A stretch of DNA of 39,223 nt from an uncultured Oscillospiraceae bacterium (GCA_934655875.1 CAKUHB010000026.1:1-39223), one strand, 5' to 3'; positions 15,604-22,979 are shown, numbered from the stretch's first letter. Notes: generated by a model not told the origin, from the sequence alone. Made by a program: numbers and translations.

Positions 15604-15951
15604 ATGGATAACACATTTCATCCCGTCCTGACCGTTCGGATCTTCGGCGAGGAAAAATGCTTCGGCCCCGGCGTGGCGGTTCTGCTGCGCAAGGTGCGGG
15701 AGCTGCATTCCCTGCGCGCAGCAGCCATGTCGATCGGCATGGCATATTCGAAGGCATGGACCATTCTCAAAAACGCCCAGCAGTCGCTGGGCGTCAAGCT
15801 GCTCAATTCCACAACCGGCGGAAAGCACGGAGGAGGTGCGAGTCTGACGCCGGAGGGCGAAACCCTGCTTGACGCTTACGACCGCTACTGCTCCAAGCTC
15901 CGCGCCTACGCGCAGGAGCTGTTCGACGAAACCTTTGACGGAATCCTATGA
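15604..15951 (+). CDS. ModE-like winged-helix regulator without molybdate-binding domain
   Basis: This 115-residue protein matches the N-terminal DNA-binding domain of ModE: LTVRIFGEEKCFGPGVAVLL, the helix-turn-helix SLRAAAMSIGMAYSKAWTIL, and the wing TTGGKHGGGASLTPEGE. The C-terminal di-MOP molybdate sensor of full ModE (about 260 residues) is absent. It is divergent from yqeC across a 113-base region with back-to-back promoters, so it probably regulates the selenium-molybdenum maturation operon; that is inference. No Shine-Dalgarno sequence precedes the ATG. Confidence 0.85.
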   Translation: MDNTFHPVLTVRIFGEEKCFGPGVAVLLRKVRELHSLRAAAMSIGMAYSKAWTILKNAQQSLGVKLLNSTTGGKHGGGASLTPEGETLLDAYDRYCSKLRAYAQELFDETFDGIL

Positions 15952-15959
15952 CCGCGCCG

Positions 15960-16005
15960 CCTCCCGCAAAAATCTTTCAAAATTTTTGCGGGAGGTGTTG
16001 TTTTG
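15960..16005 (+). terminator. Terminator after the ModE-like gene
   Basis: The stem CCTCCCGCAAAAAT/ATTTTTGCGGGAGG (15960-15973/15982-15995) is followed by GTGTTGTTTT. The tail is imperfect, but the 14 bp stem is strong. Confidence 0.75.
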
Positions 16006-16026
16006 CGTATCATTCCGTTGTATACT
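15998..16026 (+). promoter_or_regulatory. Candidate pta promoter upstream of the inverted repeat
   Basis: TTGTTT (15998-16003), 17 bases, and TATACT (16021-16026). If used, it would give pta a leader of about 310 bases that contains the whole inverted-repeat element at 16032-16303. Confidence 0.5.
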
Positions 16027-16031
16027 GAAAT

Positions 16032-16303
16032 TAGCGTCGATTGACAAGGTCACACATGGTTTTCCCGGGTCTAAACGACATCTGGCTTCGTTATCCTCAT
16101 TGATGGGCGACAGCCCATCTGCTTCGTCTGCCTTGCCAGCTGCCGTTTATCCTCCGGGAAAACTCGAAGACCCGCCGGGCGTTCCGGCGCGTTTTTCGCA
16201 AGGCAGAGGACGCAGGCATACCGGCGTATGTCAAGGACGATAACGCAGCGAAAGGCGTGCCGGAACGTCCTGCGGGCATGCGTGCCCTTGTCAAGCGACG
16301 CTA
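16032..16303. repeat. 272-base inverted-repeat element in the pta leader
   Basis: The ends TAGCGTCGATTGACAAGG (16032-16049) and CCTTGTCAAGCGACGCTA (16286-16303) are inverted copies with one mismatch. Inner inverted pairs such as CTGCCTTGC/GCAAGGCAG and CGTTATCC/GATAACG show that most of the element is an imperfect palindrome. No coding sequence is evident. It is MITE-like and lies between the ModE-like gene terminator and the pta ribosome site. Confidence 0.8.
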
Positions 16304-16340
16304 AAAATTGCGGCTTTCCGCAAAATGGAGGTAACACACC

Positions 16341-17357
16341 ATGTTTACAAAACTGATCGACGCTCTGAAGGCTACCCGCCGCACCATCGTCTTCACCGAA
16401 GGCCCCGACGCCCGCATTCTCGAAGCGGCTGACCGTCTGATCAAGGACGATCTTATGAACATCATCCTCATCGGCAACGTGGACGAGGTCAAGGCTGCCG
16501 CAGCCAAGGGCGGCTTCGATATCGCCAAGGCCGAGATCATCGACCCGGCCACCTATGCCGGCATGGATGAGATGGTCGCCAAGATGGTCGAGTTGCGTAA
16601 GGGCAAGATGTCCGAGGAAGACTGCCGCGCGGCGCTGGCCAAGGGCAACTATTTCGGCACGATGCTCGTCAAGATGGGCAAGGCTGACGCTCTGCTGGGC
16701 GGCGCTACTTACTCCACCGCTGATACGGTCCGTCCGGCTCTGCAGCTGGTCAAGACCAAGAAGGGCGCACACCTCGTCTCCTCCTCCTTCATCCTGTTCC
16801 GCAAGGACAAGGACGGCAACGACGAAAAGTACTGCATGGGCGACTGCGCCATCAATATTGACTATCAGGATACCGTCGACAAGGCGACCGGCGCTGTGAC
16901 CTTCACGGCTGCGCAGAAGCTGGCCGAGGTCGCGGTCGAGTCCGCACGCACGGCAGAGTTCTTCGGCATCGACCCGAAGGTCGCCATGCTCTCCTTCTCC
17001 ACCAAGGGCTCCGGCAAGGGCGGCACCGTCCAGCTCAGCCACGACGCCACCATCGAAGCACAGAAGCTCGCGCCCGAGCTTGCCATTGACGGCGAAATGC
17101 AGTTTGACGCGGCCGTTTCCCCGGTCGTCGGCCAGCTGAAGTTCCCGGGCAGCAAGGTCGCCGGCTATGCCAACACCTTCATCTTCCCGTGCATCGAGGC
17201 CGGCAACATCGGCTACAAGATCGCACAGCGTCTCGGCGGCTTCGAGGCCTACGGCCCCATCCTGCAGGGTCTGAATGCCCCCATCAACGACCTCTCCCGC
17301 GGCTGCAACGCCGACGAGGTCTACAAGATGGCGATTATCACGGCCGGCATGGCATAA
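16341..17357 (+). CDS. pta: Phosphate acetyltransferase
   Basis: This 338-residue enzyme interconverts acetyl-CoA and acetyl phosphate, the energy-yielding step of acetate fermentation. It is the short form (catalytic domain only), usual in Firmicutes. Family blocks are RRTIVFTEGPDARILEAA near the start, LAKGNYFGTMLVKMGKADAL, LGGATYSTADTVRPALQ, AMLSFSTKGSGKGG and the C-terminal GPILQGLNAPINDLSRGC. GGAGG lies 9 bases upstream of the ATG. No ackA neighbour is in the window. Its codon use is strongly biased, which fits high expression. Confidence 0.95.
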   Translation: MFTKLIDALKATRRTIVFTEGPDARILEAADRLIKDDLMNIILIGNVDEVKAAAAKGGFDIAKAEIIDPATYAGMDEMVAKMVELRKGKMSEEDCRAALAKGNYFGTMLVKMGKADALLGGATYSTADTVRPALQLVKTKKGAHLVSSSFILFRKDKDGNDEKYCMGDCAINIDYQDTVDKATGAVTFTAAQKLAEVAVESARTAEFFGIDPKVAMLSFSTKGSGKGGTVQLSHDATIEAQKLAPELAIDGEMQFDAAVSPVVGQLKFPGSKVAGYANTFIFPCIEAGNIGYKIAQRLGGFEAYGPILQGLNAPINDLSRGCNADEVYKMAIITAGMA

Positions 17358-17378
17358 GCCAGCAAATTACGCATGCAC

Positions 17379-17580
17379 CCCAAAGCCTTCCCCTCCGGGG
17401 AAGGTGGCCCGAAGGGCCGGATGAGGGTTGGGAAGCACCACCGATACTGCCATGCAGATATTCGGTGCATACAGTCCCTCATCAGTCTGCGCTTCGCGCA
17501 GCCAACTGTCCCTTCCCCCTTTGTCCTTTCGGGACATTTCCCCCTGACAGGGGGCATCGGCCCCCAGGGGAAGCCAAAGG
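17379..17580. repeat. Inverted-repeat element (CCTTCCCC/GGGGAAGG family)
   Basis: This is a 200-base structured region. The left end has the CCTTCCCCTCCGGGGAAGG hairpin followed by GGATGAGGGT. The right end has GTCCCTCATC and closes with CCCCCAGGGGAAGCC. The GATGAGGG/CCCTCATC pair folds the two halves together. It resembles the intergenic repeats abundant in Oscillospiraceae. It is related in layout, not sequence, to the copies at 4585 and 20125. There is no gene here, although one frame stays open into the MATE gene. Confidence 0.75.
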
Positions 17581-17607
17581 TCTCTCACGCGACCAATCAA
17601 AAACTTC

Positions 17608-17639
17608 GTGGGGATACTGCCGCATGGCAGCATCCCCAC
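17608..17639 (+). other. Hairpin in the leader of the MATE gene
   Basis: The stem GTGGGGATACTGCC/GGCAGCATCCCCAC (17608-17621/17626-17639) has one A-C mismatch and a GCAT loop. It lies 27 bases before the MATE start. It lacks a T run, so it may be a structured leader or the end of the adjacent repeat rather than a terminator. Confidence 0.55.
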
Positions 17640-17666
17640 TGCTTTGTCTCTGGAGTATTTTATTTT

Positions 17667-19076
17667 ATGAAACTGACTGATTATCTGGGCGATAAGCCCT
17701 TCTGGAAGGTCACGGTCAAGCTGGCCGTGCCGGTTGCGCTGCAAAACGTGCTGACCAGCTCGTTCCAGCTGGTCGACACGATGATGGTCTCCCGGCTCGG
17801 CGACGTCACGCTCTCTGCCGTCGGCATGGCTTCGCAGTGGGGCTGGCTGTCGAGCCTTCTGTGCTTTGGCCTGTGCTCCGGCATGAGCGTGTTCATCTCG
17901 CAGTACTGGGGCATCAAAAATTACAAGGGCATCCGCCGCGTGACGGGGCAGGGCCTGATCGTGGCGCTGCTGCTGACGCTGAGCTTTCTGTCCGTCGCGC
18001 TGGCCGCGCCGGAGTGGGTGCTGGGTCTGTTCAATAAGGATCCGTCCGTCGTGGATGCAGGCTGCAAATATCTGCGCATCGTCTGCTTCTCCTATCCGGC
18101 GGTCGCGCTGTCGCTGCTCATGTCCAACGTCCTGCGCGGCACGGGGCGCGTCAATCTGCCGCTCTATGTCTCGATCTTCACGACGATCGCGAACGCCTTT
18201 GCCGATTACGGCCTGATCTTCGGCGCGTTCGGCCTGCCGGAGCTCGGCGTGCAGGGCGCAGCCATCGCAACGTGCATCTCCTCCTGGCTCGGCCCCATCC
18301 TGCTTCTGATCTTCTCGGCCATTGAGAAAAACCTGCTGGTCGGCCCGGTCAAGGAGCTGCTCGCGTTCAACCTCCGGCAGGTCGGAGAGTTTCTGACCCG
18401 CGCCATGCCCGTCATGCTGAACGAAGGGCTCTGGGCCATGGGCATGCTGATGCTCAACCGCATTTATGCCAATATGGGCTATGAGTATTACGCCGGCATG
18501 ACCATCTTCAAGACCTTCTCCGAGCTGGCCTTTGCCTTCTTCGTCGGCCTTGGCAATGCCTGCGTCATCATGGTCGGCAAGTCGATCGGCCAAGGCAAGA
18601 TCGAGCGCGGTGTCACCGACGCGCGCCGGTTCTCCGTTCTTGTGCCGCTGATGGGCCTTCTGATCGGCGTCACGATGGTGCTTCTGCGCCATCCGCTCGT
18701 GTCGCTGTTCGCCACGGGCGACAATCTTTCCGCCACGACCATCTCCACGGCCTACGCCGTGACGATCTTCTGTTCACTGGAATACTGGTTCCGCAACATT
18801 TCGTATGTGCAGGTCGTCGGCGTGTTCCGCTCCGGCGGCGATACGCTGACCGGCATGCTGTGCGATCTGTGCAGTCTCTGGTTCGTCTCGATCCCGCTCG
18901 CGCTGCTCGCGTCGCGGGTGCTGCACCTGTCCTTCATCGGCGTCGTCGTCTGCGCGTACCTCGGTGAGGACATCCCGAAGAGCATTCTATGCATGCTCCA
19001 CTTCCGGAGCCTGCGCTGGCTCAAGCCCGTCACGGAGGAGGGCCGCGCGGGACTGAAGGATTACCGCGGGAAATAA
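17667..19076 (+). CDS. MATE family efflux transporter
   Basis: This is a 469-residue inner-membrane protein with about 12 hydrophobic helices in two halves. MATE hallmarks are the early WKVTVKLAVPVALQNVLTS, SFQLVDTMMVSRLGDVTLSAV, the LLMSNVLRGTGRVNLPLYVS segment and FRSGGDTLTGMLCD in the second half. Members export cationic drugs or metabolites in exchange for sodium or protons; the substrate here is unknown. I start at ATG 17667 because the conserved N-terminus begins there; the frame stays open further upstream only through the repeat. TGGAG lies 11 bases upstream. It converges on rplS, with a terminator for each gene. Confidence 0.93.
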   Translation: MKLTDYLGDKPFWKVTVKLAVPVALQNVLTSSFQLVDTMMVSRLGDVTLSAVGMASQWGWLSSLLCFGLCSGMSVFISQYWGIKNYKGIRRVTGQGLIVALLLTLSFLSVALAAPEWVLGLFNKDPSVVDAGCKYLRIVCFSYPAVALSLLMSNVLRGTGRVNLPLYVSIFTTIANAFADYGLIFGAFGLPELGVQGAAIATCISSWLGPILLLIFSAIEKNLLVGPVKELLAFNLRQVGEFLTRAMPVMLNEGLWAMGMLMLNRIYANMGYEYYAGMTIFKTFSELAFAFFVGLGNACVIMVGKSIGQGKIERGVTDARRFSVLVPLMGLLIGVTMVLLRHPLVSLFATGDNLSATTISTAYAVTIFCSLEYWFRNISYVQVVGVFRSGGDTLTGMLCDLCSLWFVSIPLALLASRVLHLSFIGVVVCAYLGEDIPKSILCMLHFRSLRWLKPVTEEGRAGLKDYRGK

Positions 19077-19087
19077 GGCGCTTACTT

Positions 19088-19122
19088 AAAAAGCAGTCTT
19101 CCATCCGGAAGACTGCTTTTTA
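19088..19122 (+). terminator. Terminator of the MATE gene
   Basis: The stem AAAAAGCAGTCTTCC/GGAAGACTGCTTTTT (19088-19102/19107-19121) carries its T run within the right arm. Confidence 0.9.
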
Positions 19123-19133
19123 TGCAGATATGG

Positions 19134-19167
19134 AAAAACCGCCGGGTTCCGTGTGGAAACCGGCGGC
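19134..19167 (-). terminator. Terminator of rplS
   Basis: On the minus strand the stem CCGCCGGTTTCC/GGAACCCGGCGG (one mismatch) is followed by TTTTT. It lies 18 bases after the rplS stop. Confidence 0.85.
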
Positions 19168-19185
19168 TTCTGGATGCTGTTGGGA

Positions 19186-19527
19186 TCAGACCTTTTCCTT
19201 GACCTTTGCGGCCTTGCCAAGACGATCGCGCAGATAGTACAGCTTCGCGCGGCGAACCTTGCCGTGACGAACGCACTCGACGTTGACAACGTTGGGAGCG
19301 TGGAGCGGGAAAACCTTCTCGCAGCCGACACCGTAGGAGATGCGGCGAACGGTGATGGTTTCTTCGATACCGCCGTGCTTCTTGGCGATGACGGTGCCCT
19401 CGAAGATCTGGATTCTTTCGCGGGAACCTTCCTTGATTTTCACATGAACGCGAACGGTGTCGCCGACCTGAACGGTGGGCAGCTCCGGCTTCATGTACTG
19501 GCTGGTCAGAGCCTTCATGAGATCCAT
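19186..19527 (-). CDS. rplS: 50S ribosomal protein L19
   Basis: This 113-residue ribosomal protein sits at the 30S-50S interface. Typical sequence includes PTVQVGDTVRVHVKIKEG, RERIQIFEGTVIAKKHGG, TITVRRISYGVGCEKVFPLH and RRAKLYYLRDRLGKAAKVKE. Length fits the family. ATG 19527 has AAGGAGG 8 bases upstream. It stands as a single-gene unit with its own promoter, a leader of about 100 bases and a terminator. It is not next to trmD/rimM as in many bacteria. Confidence 0.97.
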   Translation of the reverse strand: MDLMKALTSQYMKPELPTVQVGDTVRVHVKIKEGSRERIQIFEGTVIAKKHGGIEETITVRRISYGVGCEKVFPLHAPNVVNVECVRHGKVRRAKLYYLRDRLGKAAKVKEKV

Positions 19528-19625
19528 ACTATTGTCCTCCTTCAAATTAAGAACGTTCATACCGCAAGGAAATGCCGCTGCACTTGCGTGCCGGCTGCGG
19601 CAGAGGACCATCCTTTTCACAGACC
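19528..19625 (-). ncRNA. Candidate L19 leader (autoregulatory mRNA structure)
   Basis: The transcript between the promoter and rplS is about 100 bases and contains GGATGGTCC, a GC-rich stem-forming stretch (CTGCCGCAGCCGGC) and CTTGCGGTATGAACGTTC just before AAGGAGG. Firmicutes rplS genes are known to carry an autoregulatory leader (Rfam L19_leader). Position and length fit, but I could not run a covariance search. Confidence 0.5.
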
Positions 19626-19630
19626 AATGT

Positions 19631-19659
19631 ATTTTAGCACATGCGCCCATCAAAAGCAA
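19631..19659 (-). promoter_or_regulatory. rplS promoter
   Basis: On the minus strand, TTGCTT (19654-19659), 17 bases, an extended TGC, then TAAAAT (19631-19636). Confidence 0.75.
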
Positions 19660-19702
19660 GCACTTTTTCAGAAAATTCTGCCGGTTCTGCGTCGTTTCCC
19701 GC

Positions 19703-19731
19703 TTGTTTTTCCGGGCAGGCCGCACTATAAT
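19703..19731 (+). promoter_or_regulatory. Promoter of the DUF1653 gene
   Basis: TTGTTT (19703-19708), a 17-base spacer and a perfect TATAAT (19726-19731), 32 bases upstream of the start codon. Confidence 0.75.
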
Positions 19732-19763
19732 AAAATCCAATATTTTTACATACGGAGGTCATG

Positions 19764-20012
19764 ATGGAACAGATCCAGCTTGGGCGTGTTTACCGCCATT
19801 TCAAGGGCGACTACTATCTGGTGGAAGCGGTCGCCAAAAATTCCGAGACCGGAGAAGACTGCGTTGTCTACCGGAAGCTCTACGGCGACGGAGGACTCTG
19901 GGTGCGGCCGCTCTCCATATTCCTGAGTGCGGTCGACCGGGAAAAATACCCCGACTGCCAGCAGCGCCTGCGCTTTGAATTGCAGGACATCAAAAGCCGC
20001 ACCGGGCATTGA
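19764..20012 (+). CDS. DUF1653 family protein
   Basis: This is an 82-residue protein. LGRVYRHFKGDYYLVEAVAKN, the CVVYRKLYGDGGLWVRPLSIFL block and DREKYP match the small DUF1653 family, a single beta-rich domain of unknown function. GGAGG lies 5 bases before ATG 19764; ATG 19761 is too close to it. It is a single-gene unit with a consensus promoter. Confidence 0.85.
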   Translation: MEQIQLGRVYRHFKGDYYLVEAVAKNSETGEDCVVYRKLYGDGGLWVRPLSIFLSAVDREKYPDCQQRLRFELQDIKSRTGH

Positions 20013-20018
20013 AAAAAC

Positions 20019-20067
20019 GCCGCCATGTCTCCGGCGGCCCACTCTTTTCTCTCGCAAGAGAAAAGAG
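20019..20067 (+). terminator. Two hairpins after the DUF1653 gene
   Basis: GCCGCC/GGCGGC (20019-20038) is followed by CTCTTTTCTCT/AGAGAAAAGAG (20042-20052/20057-20067). Either could terminate the upstream gene; neither has an ideal T run. Confidence 0.45.
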
Positions 20068-20124
20068 CGCTGGGGTACGTATCCGCATCGGCTAAAATTG
20101 GCTTCTTCAAGCAAGGTGAATGCC

Positions 20125-20246
20125 CTTGGCTCTCCCTTTGGGAGAGCTGTCGCCGCAGGCGACTGAGAGGGTCTTGCAGCCACGTTCAGCGTTTCCCCTC
20201 TCCGTCCTCGCTTCGCTCGGCCACCTCTCCCAAAGGGAGAGGCAAG
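20125..20246. repeat. Inverted-repeat element, copy B (CTTGGCTCTCCCT family)
   Basis: This 122-base element has the same ends and internal hairpins as 4585-4698: CTTGGCTCTCCCT at the left, AGGGAGAGGCAAG at the right, GTCGCCGCAGGCGAC and CTCCGTCCTCGCTTCGCT inside. The centre differs by several substitutions and about 8 extra bases. It lies between convergent genes. Confidence 0.85.
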
Positions 20247-20302
20247 GGATACACGGGAAGGGGAATTTTTGGTGCAAATCTTCCGGTTTTCGCGGGAAAG
20301 AT

Positions 20303-20421
20303 CCAAGAAAACCGAAGCGGTTTTCTTGGTCGGTTCAAGGGAGTCTGAGGGGAAATCGAAATCCCCTCAGGCTCGTTTTCTTTTTGTCACTTTTTCTTTT
20401 GGAGAAGCAAAAGAAAAAGTG
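20303..20421 (-). terminator. Cluster of three hairpins between convergent genes
   Basis: The three stems are CCAAGAAAACCG/CGGTTTTCTTGG (20303-20329), GAGTCTGAGGGGA/TCCCCTCAGGCTC (20341-20374, followed on the plus strand by GTTTTCTTTTT) and CACTTTTTCTTTT/AAAAGAAAAAGTG (20388-20421). The middle one is a good plus-strand terminator. The whole 470-base gap between the DUF1653 and YhhN genes holds only these and the repeat. Confidence 0.6.
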
Positions 20422-20485
20422 AAGCCGCACCGGCAATTTTGCTGAAGAACAGCAGTCTTACGCCGGGCGGCTTCACACACAAATT

Positions 20486-21160
20486 TCACACAAACTTGAT
20501 CGTCAGCGCAATAAAGATCTGCGCCATGTAGTACAGCACGTGCAGCACCGCGTTGCGGTACGGGCTGTCGTTTTTTCCGAAGGACAGAACGACCAGCATA
20601 TTGTCGCTCGTGGAAAAGCAGATCCCGCCCACAAAGAACAGAAACAGTGCCCGGCTGGACGCGATGAACGCTCCCGCGGCGGCGCAGGCCGTCATGAACA
20701 GAACACCCGCAATGTACACGACGCCCAACGGCATGATCTTCCCCGCGCGCACCTCCTTGGCATAGGCATAAAACCCCGCCGCGCCGAGCGCGACGATCGC
20801 GATCGGAATGGCATATGTCCACGCTTCCGGGCAGAGCGTCAGGATCGCGGCGATATAGACGATATGCCCCAGGAAGAAGGACACCGAGCCGGAAATGAAA
20901 AACACCTGATGCAGCTTCTTTGACAGAAACCGCATCGCCAGCAAAAAATCGCCCAGCATCCCAAGCGCCAGCCCGGCTACCACGTAAAGGGCATACGCAC
21001 TCACGCCCATGCGCCGCATCTCCAGCAGACCCAGCAGCACAAAAATAACGGACGCTATCGTTTTCAGCCCCACGCAGGCCAGATTGCGCCGCCGGTACGA
21101 CTGCATGATAAATAACGTCTCCAGCACCGCACCGGCGCTGATCAGAAGGATCTCCAGCAT
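20486..21160 (-). CDS. Lysoplasmalogenase (YhhN family membrane protein)
   Basis: This is a 224-residue protein with about eight hydrophobic helices matching the YhhN/TMEM86 family. Family motifs are LGMLGDFLLAM, the SFFLGHIVYIAAIL helix, FVGGICFSTSDNMLVV and the C-terminal YYMAQIFIALTIKF. Characterised relatives hydrolyse the vinyl ether bond of lysoplasmalogens, which are lipids of anaerobic Clostridia; activity here is inferred from family. AAGGAG lies 8 bases upstream of ATG 21160. It marks the last host gene before the prophage block. Confidence 0.88.
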   Translation of the reverse strand: MLEILLISAGAVLETLFIMQSYRRRNLACVGLKTIASVIFVLLGLLEMRRMGVSAYALYVVAGLALGMLGDFLLAMRFLSKKLHQVFFISGSVSFFLGHIVYIAAILTLCPEAWTYAIPIAIVALGAAGFYAYAKEVRAGKIMPLGVVYIAGVLFMTACAAAGAFIASSRALFLFFVGGICFSTSDNMLVVLSFGKNDSPYRNAVLHVLYYMAQIFIALTIKFV

Positions 21161-21189
21161 CGCTTCCGCTCCTTTTCTCCGTTTGTTTC

Positions 21190-21219
21190 AGTGTACCATG
21201 CCGTGCGCACCCACGTCAA
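21190..21219 (-). promoter_or_regulatory. Promoter of the lysoplasmalogenase gene
   Basis: On the minus strand, TTGACG (21214-21219), 18 bases ending TGG, then TACACT (21190-21195). It lies between the host gene and the prophage-end hairpin, so the prophage boundary is to its right. Confidence 0.7.
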
Positions 21220-21252
21220 TGCGCCGGATCGGCAGAAGCCGATCCGGCGCAT
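21219..21252 (-). terminator. Terminator at the end of the prophage late operon
   Basis: The perfect stem ATGCGCCGGATCGGC/GCCGATCCGGCGCAT (21219-21233/21238-21252) lies 3 bases past the amidase stop. It is a strong GC stem but has a T-rich tail only on the plus side. Confidence 0.7.
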
Positions 21253-21255
21253 GTT

Positions 21256-21942
21256 TTATTTCGTCTGTGCCAGATGATATTCATACAGGAGCTTTGCCGC
21301 GGCTTCGCGGGTGATCGGCTGCTGCCAGCCGAAGTTGCCCGCGCTGTCGCCGGTAAAGACGCCCGTCTTCTTCGCCCACTCGGCCGCGTCTCTGGCCCAG
21401 TCGGACGGCGTATCGCCGGTTCCCTTCAAAGAGAGCAGTTCCTCCTTCGTCATCTCCATCACCTCCATGACGAGCCGCCGGAAGCTGTGCCACGCCCCTT
21501 CATCCGTGACCCACATCGCGGGGCAGCGCTTGCTGACCACGTCGTAGTGCCGCAGCACGTTTTCGATCGGGATGTTGTATCTGCGCATGAGCTTCCGCGT
21601 CAGTAGCGCCGCGTTCTGCACGACGGCAGGCTCCAGCGAATAGACGCCGTCTTTATACCGGCAGCACATCTCAATGGAGATCGAGTTGCCGTTATGGCAG
21701 CGCGGGTGCTTCTGCCGGTAGACGCCCGCCGTCCCGACCGCCCACGCCGTGTCGCCGTCGTCGACCGATTGCAGCCAGCCCTTGCGGTCGACAAAATAAT
21801 GCGCCGACGCGCCCCGCGGCGATTCAAAATACCGCAGATTCCCCGCGGCGGAGTCGTTGCGCCCCGCCGTATAGTGCAGAACGAGGAACTCAATTTTCTG
21901 CGTGCGCCCCTTTGTGTAATTACTCGGATGCGCCGTCGTCAT
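21256..21942 (-). CDS. Phage endolysin: N-acetylmuramoyl-L-alanine amidase with SLH-like tail
   Basis: This is a 228-residue enzyme that cuts the amide bond between muramic acid and the stem peptide. The Amidase_2 zinc ligands are visible: His in FLVLHYTAG, His in HYDVVSKRCP and the Cys of KRCP; ASAHYFVDRKG lies in the core. The last 50 residues (PSDWARDAAEWAKKTGVFTG, then PITREAAAKLL) resemble a single S-layer homology repeat that would bind cell-wall polymers. I start at ATG 21942, which overlaps the upstream holin-like gene by 23 bases. It is the last gene of the late operon and its product would lyse the cell. Confidence 0.9.
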   Translation of the reverse strand: MTTAHPSNYTKGRTQKIEFLVLHYTAGRNDSAAGNLRYFESPRGASAHYFVDRKGWLQSVDDGDTAWAVGTAGVYRQKHPRCHNGNSISIEMCCRYKDGVYSLEPAVVQNAALLTRKLMRRYNIPIENVLRHYDVVSKRCPAMWVTDEGAWHSFRRLVMEVMEMTKEELLSLKGTGDTPSDWARDAAEWAKKTGVFTGDSAGNFGWQQPITREAAAKLLYEYHLAQTK

Positions 21943-22138
21943 GCTTCGCACCCGTCTCGCTTTGCAGCTTCTGCGCCTGCGTGCCGAAATAAAACGCGAT
22001 GACCGTCGTGTAGATCATCATAAAGTCCTGGCTGACCTCGCCCCGCACCGCCTGACAGGCAAAGACCGCCGTCAGCGCCAGCGTCACGATCGACTTGACC
22101 GTCAGCAGGTTTTCCACGCGCTTGAGAAATGCTTCCAT
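21920..22138 (-). CDS. Small membrane protein, possible holin
   Basis: This 72-residue protein has two hydrophobic stretches (VKSIVTLALTAVFACQAV and MMIYTTVIAFYFGTQ) and a charged tail. Size, position directly before the endolysin and membrane character fit a class II-type holin. No firm family match is recognised. An AAGGAG site precedes the ATG. Confidence 0.65.
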   Translation of the reverse strand: MEAFLKRVENLLTVKSIVTLALTAVFACQAVRGEVSQDFMMIYTTVIAFYFGTQAQKLQSETGAKHDDGASE

Positions 22139-22150
22139 GTGCTTCTCCTT

Positions 22151-22456
22151 TCATGATACGATCTCCCATCCGGCGACCTCCTTCTGGATGCGGTCGATGA
22201 ACGAATTGCCCCGCAGTGCCTTGTAGGCCTTGTATTCATAGAGGAAATTCTCATATTCATACTGCCGGATGGTTTTTTCCGCCCTGTGTTTATAATATGT
22301 CGCCAGCATGTCTGCGCGCAGCATGCATTTCTGCCCTTCGCGGATCGCATGCAGGCCGAACATCCGCTCGCGCACCGGTCTTGCCAGCAGCAGCACCAGC
22401 GCCAGCATGGAGCTGAGTCCGCTGCATACCGTCACCGCATTGGTAAACGCCGTCAT
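22151..22456 (-). CDS. Phage membrane-anchored protein next to holin
   Basis: This is a 101-residue protein with one N-terminal membrane helix (VTVCSGLSSMLALVLLLA). A basic, Tyr-rich cytoplasmic region follows (LRADMLATYYKHRAEKTIRQ, then YEYENFLYEYKAYKALRGNS). Similar proteins occur beside holins in Clostridia prophages, in my recollection, without a defined function. It overlaps the preceding gene by ATGA. It could be a second holin or an antiholin. Confidence 0.65.
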   Translation of the reverse strand: MTAFTNAVTVCSGLSSMLALVLLLARPVRERMFGLHAIREGQKCMLRADMLATYYKHRAEKTIRQYEYENFLYEYKAYKALRGNSFIDRIQKEVAGWEIVS

Positions 22457-22647
22457 CCGTCTTCCAGTTCCCCGATCGCCGCCACGAGCGCGGCCAGCTC
22501 CGGAAGCAGCCGTTCCAGCGTCTGCTTTGCCGCGCTGCCAAGCGCCGCATAGCGCTCCGCCAGCTGCCGCAGCGCCGGAAGCAGCGCAGCAAGCGCCTGC
22601 AAGCGTATCTTCAGCGCCGCAAGCAGCTTCTGTTCCAGTCTCGTCAT
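22453..22647 (-). CDS. Small Leu/Ala-rich helical phage protein
   Basis: This is a 64-residue, almost purely helical protein with Leu spaced as in a coiled coil (LEQKLLAALKIRLQALAALL, then LERLLPELAALVAAIGELED). It has no family match. It is translationally coupled on both sides by ATGA overlaps (22453-22456 and 22644-22647), so it is very probably expressed. It could be a small structural or lysis-control protein. Confidence 0.6.
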   Translation of the reverse strand: MTRLEQKLLAALKIRLQALAALLPALRQLAERYAALGSAAKQTLERLLPELAALVAAIGELEDG

Positions 22648-22979
22648 GTCAGCTCCTCCCGCAGTTCCCGCAGCGCCGTCTCCAGCTGCGTATAGCCGCC
22701 CATCTTCACCGCGATCGTCCCGTCGCGGAAGTCTGTGATCGGCCCGGCCACGCAGTAGGAAGACTGGTCGGTCTCCCGCACGGTCTGCTCCGCGCCGTCT
22801 TCATCCGGCTGCTTTTCCACGACTGACCAGACCAGCCCGTCCGTAAACAGCTGCGCGGCTTCCGCATACGTCATTTGCAGCGTGATGGTCTTTGACGCCC
22901 GGCCGTCCCAGTCACGGTCGATCTGCTTCCCGGCGATCACCGCCGGATATTCCCTGCCGCCTGTCTTCAGATACAGCAT
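22644..22979 (-). CDS. Unknown phage protein
   Basis: This 111-residue acidic protein has no signal peptide or membrane helix. It begins MLYLKTGGREYPAVIAGKQI and ends with a helix LETALRELREELT. I do not recognise a family. It lies between the DUF6273 protein and the small helical gene, in the region of tail tip and lysis genes, and ends in an ATGA overlap with the next gene. Confidence 0.6.
   Translation of the reverse strand: MLYLKTGGREYPAVIAGKQIDRDWDGRASKTITLQMTYAEAAQLFTDGLVWSVVEKQPDEDGAEQTVRETDQSSYCVAGPITDFRDGTIAVKMGGYTQLETALRELREELT

Noticed and set aside
17373..17666. 98-codon N-terminal extension of the MATE protein
   Set aside because: The extension is the translated intergenic repeat. 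The family-typical N-terminus starts at ATG 17667.
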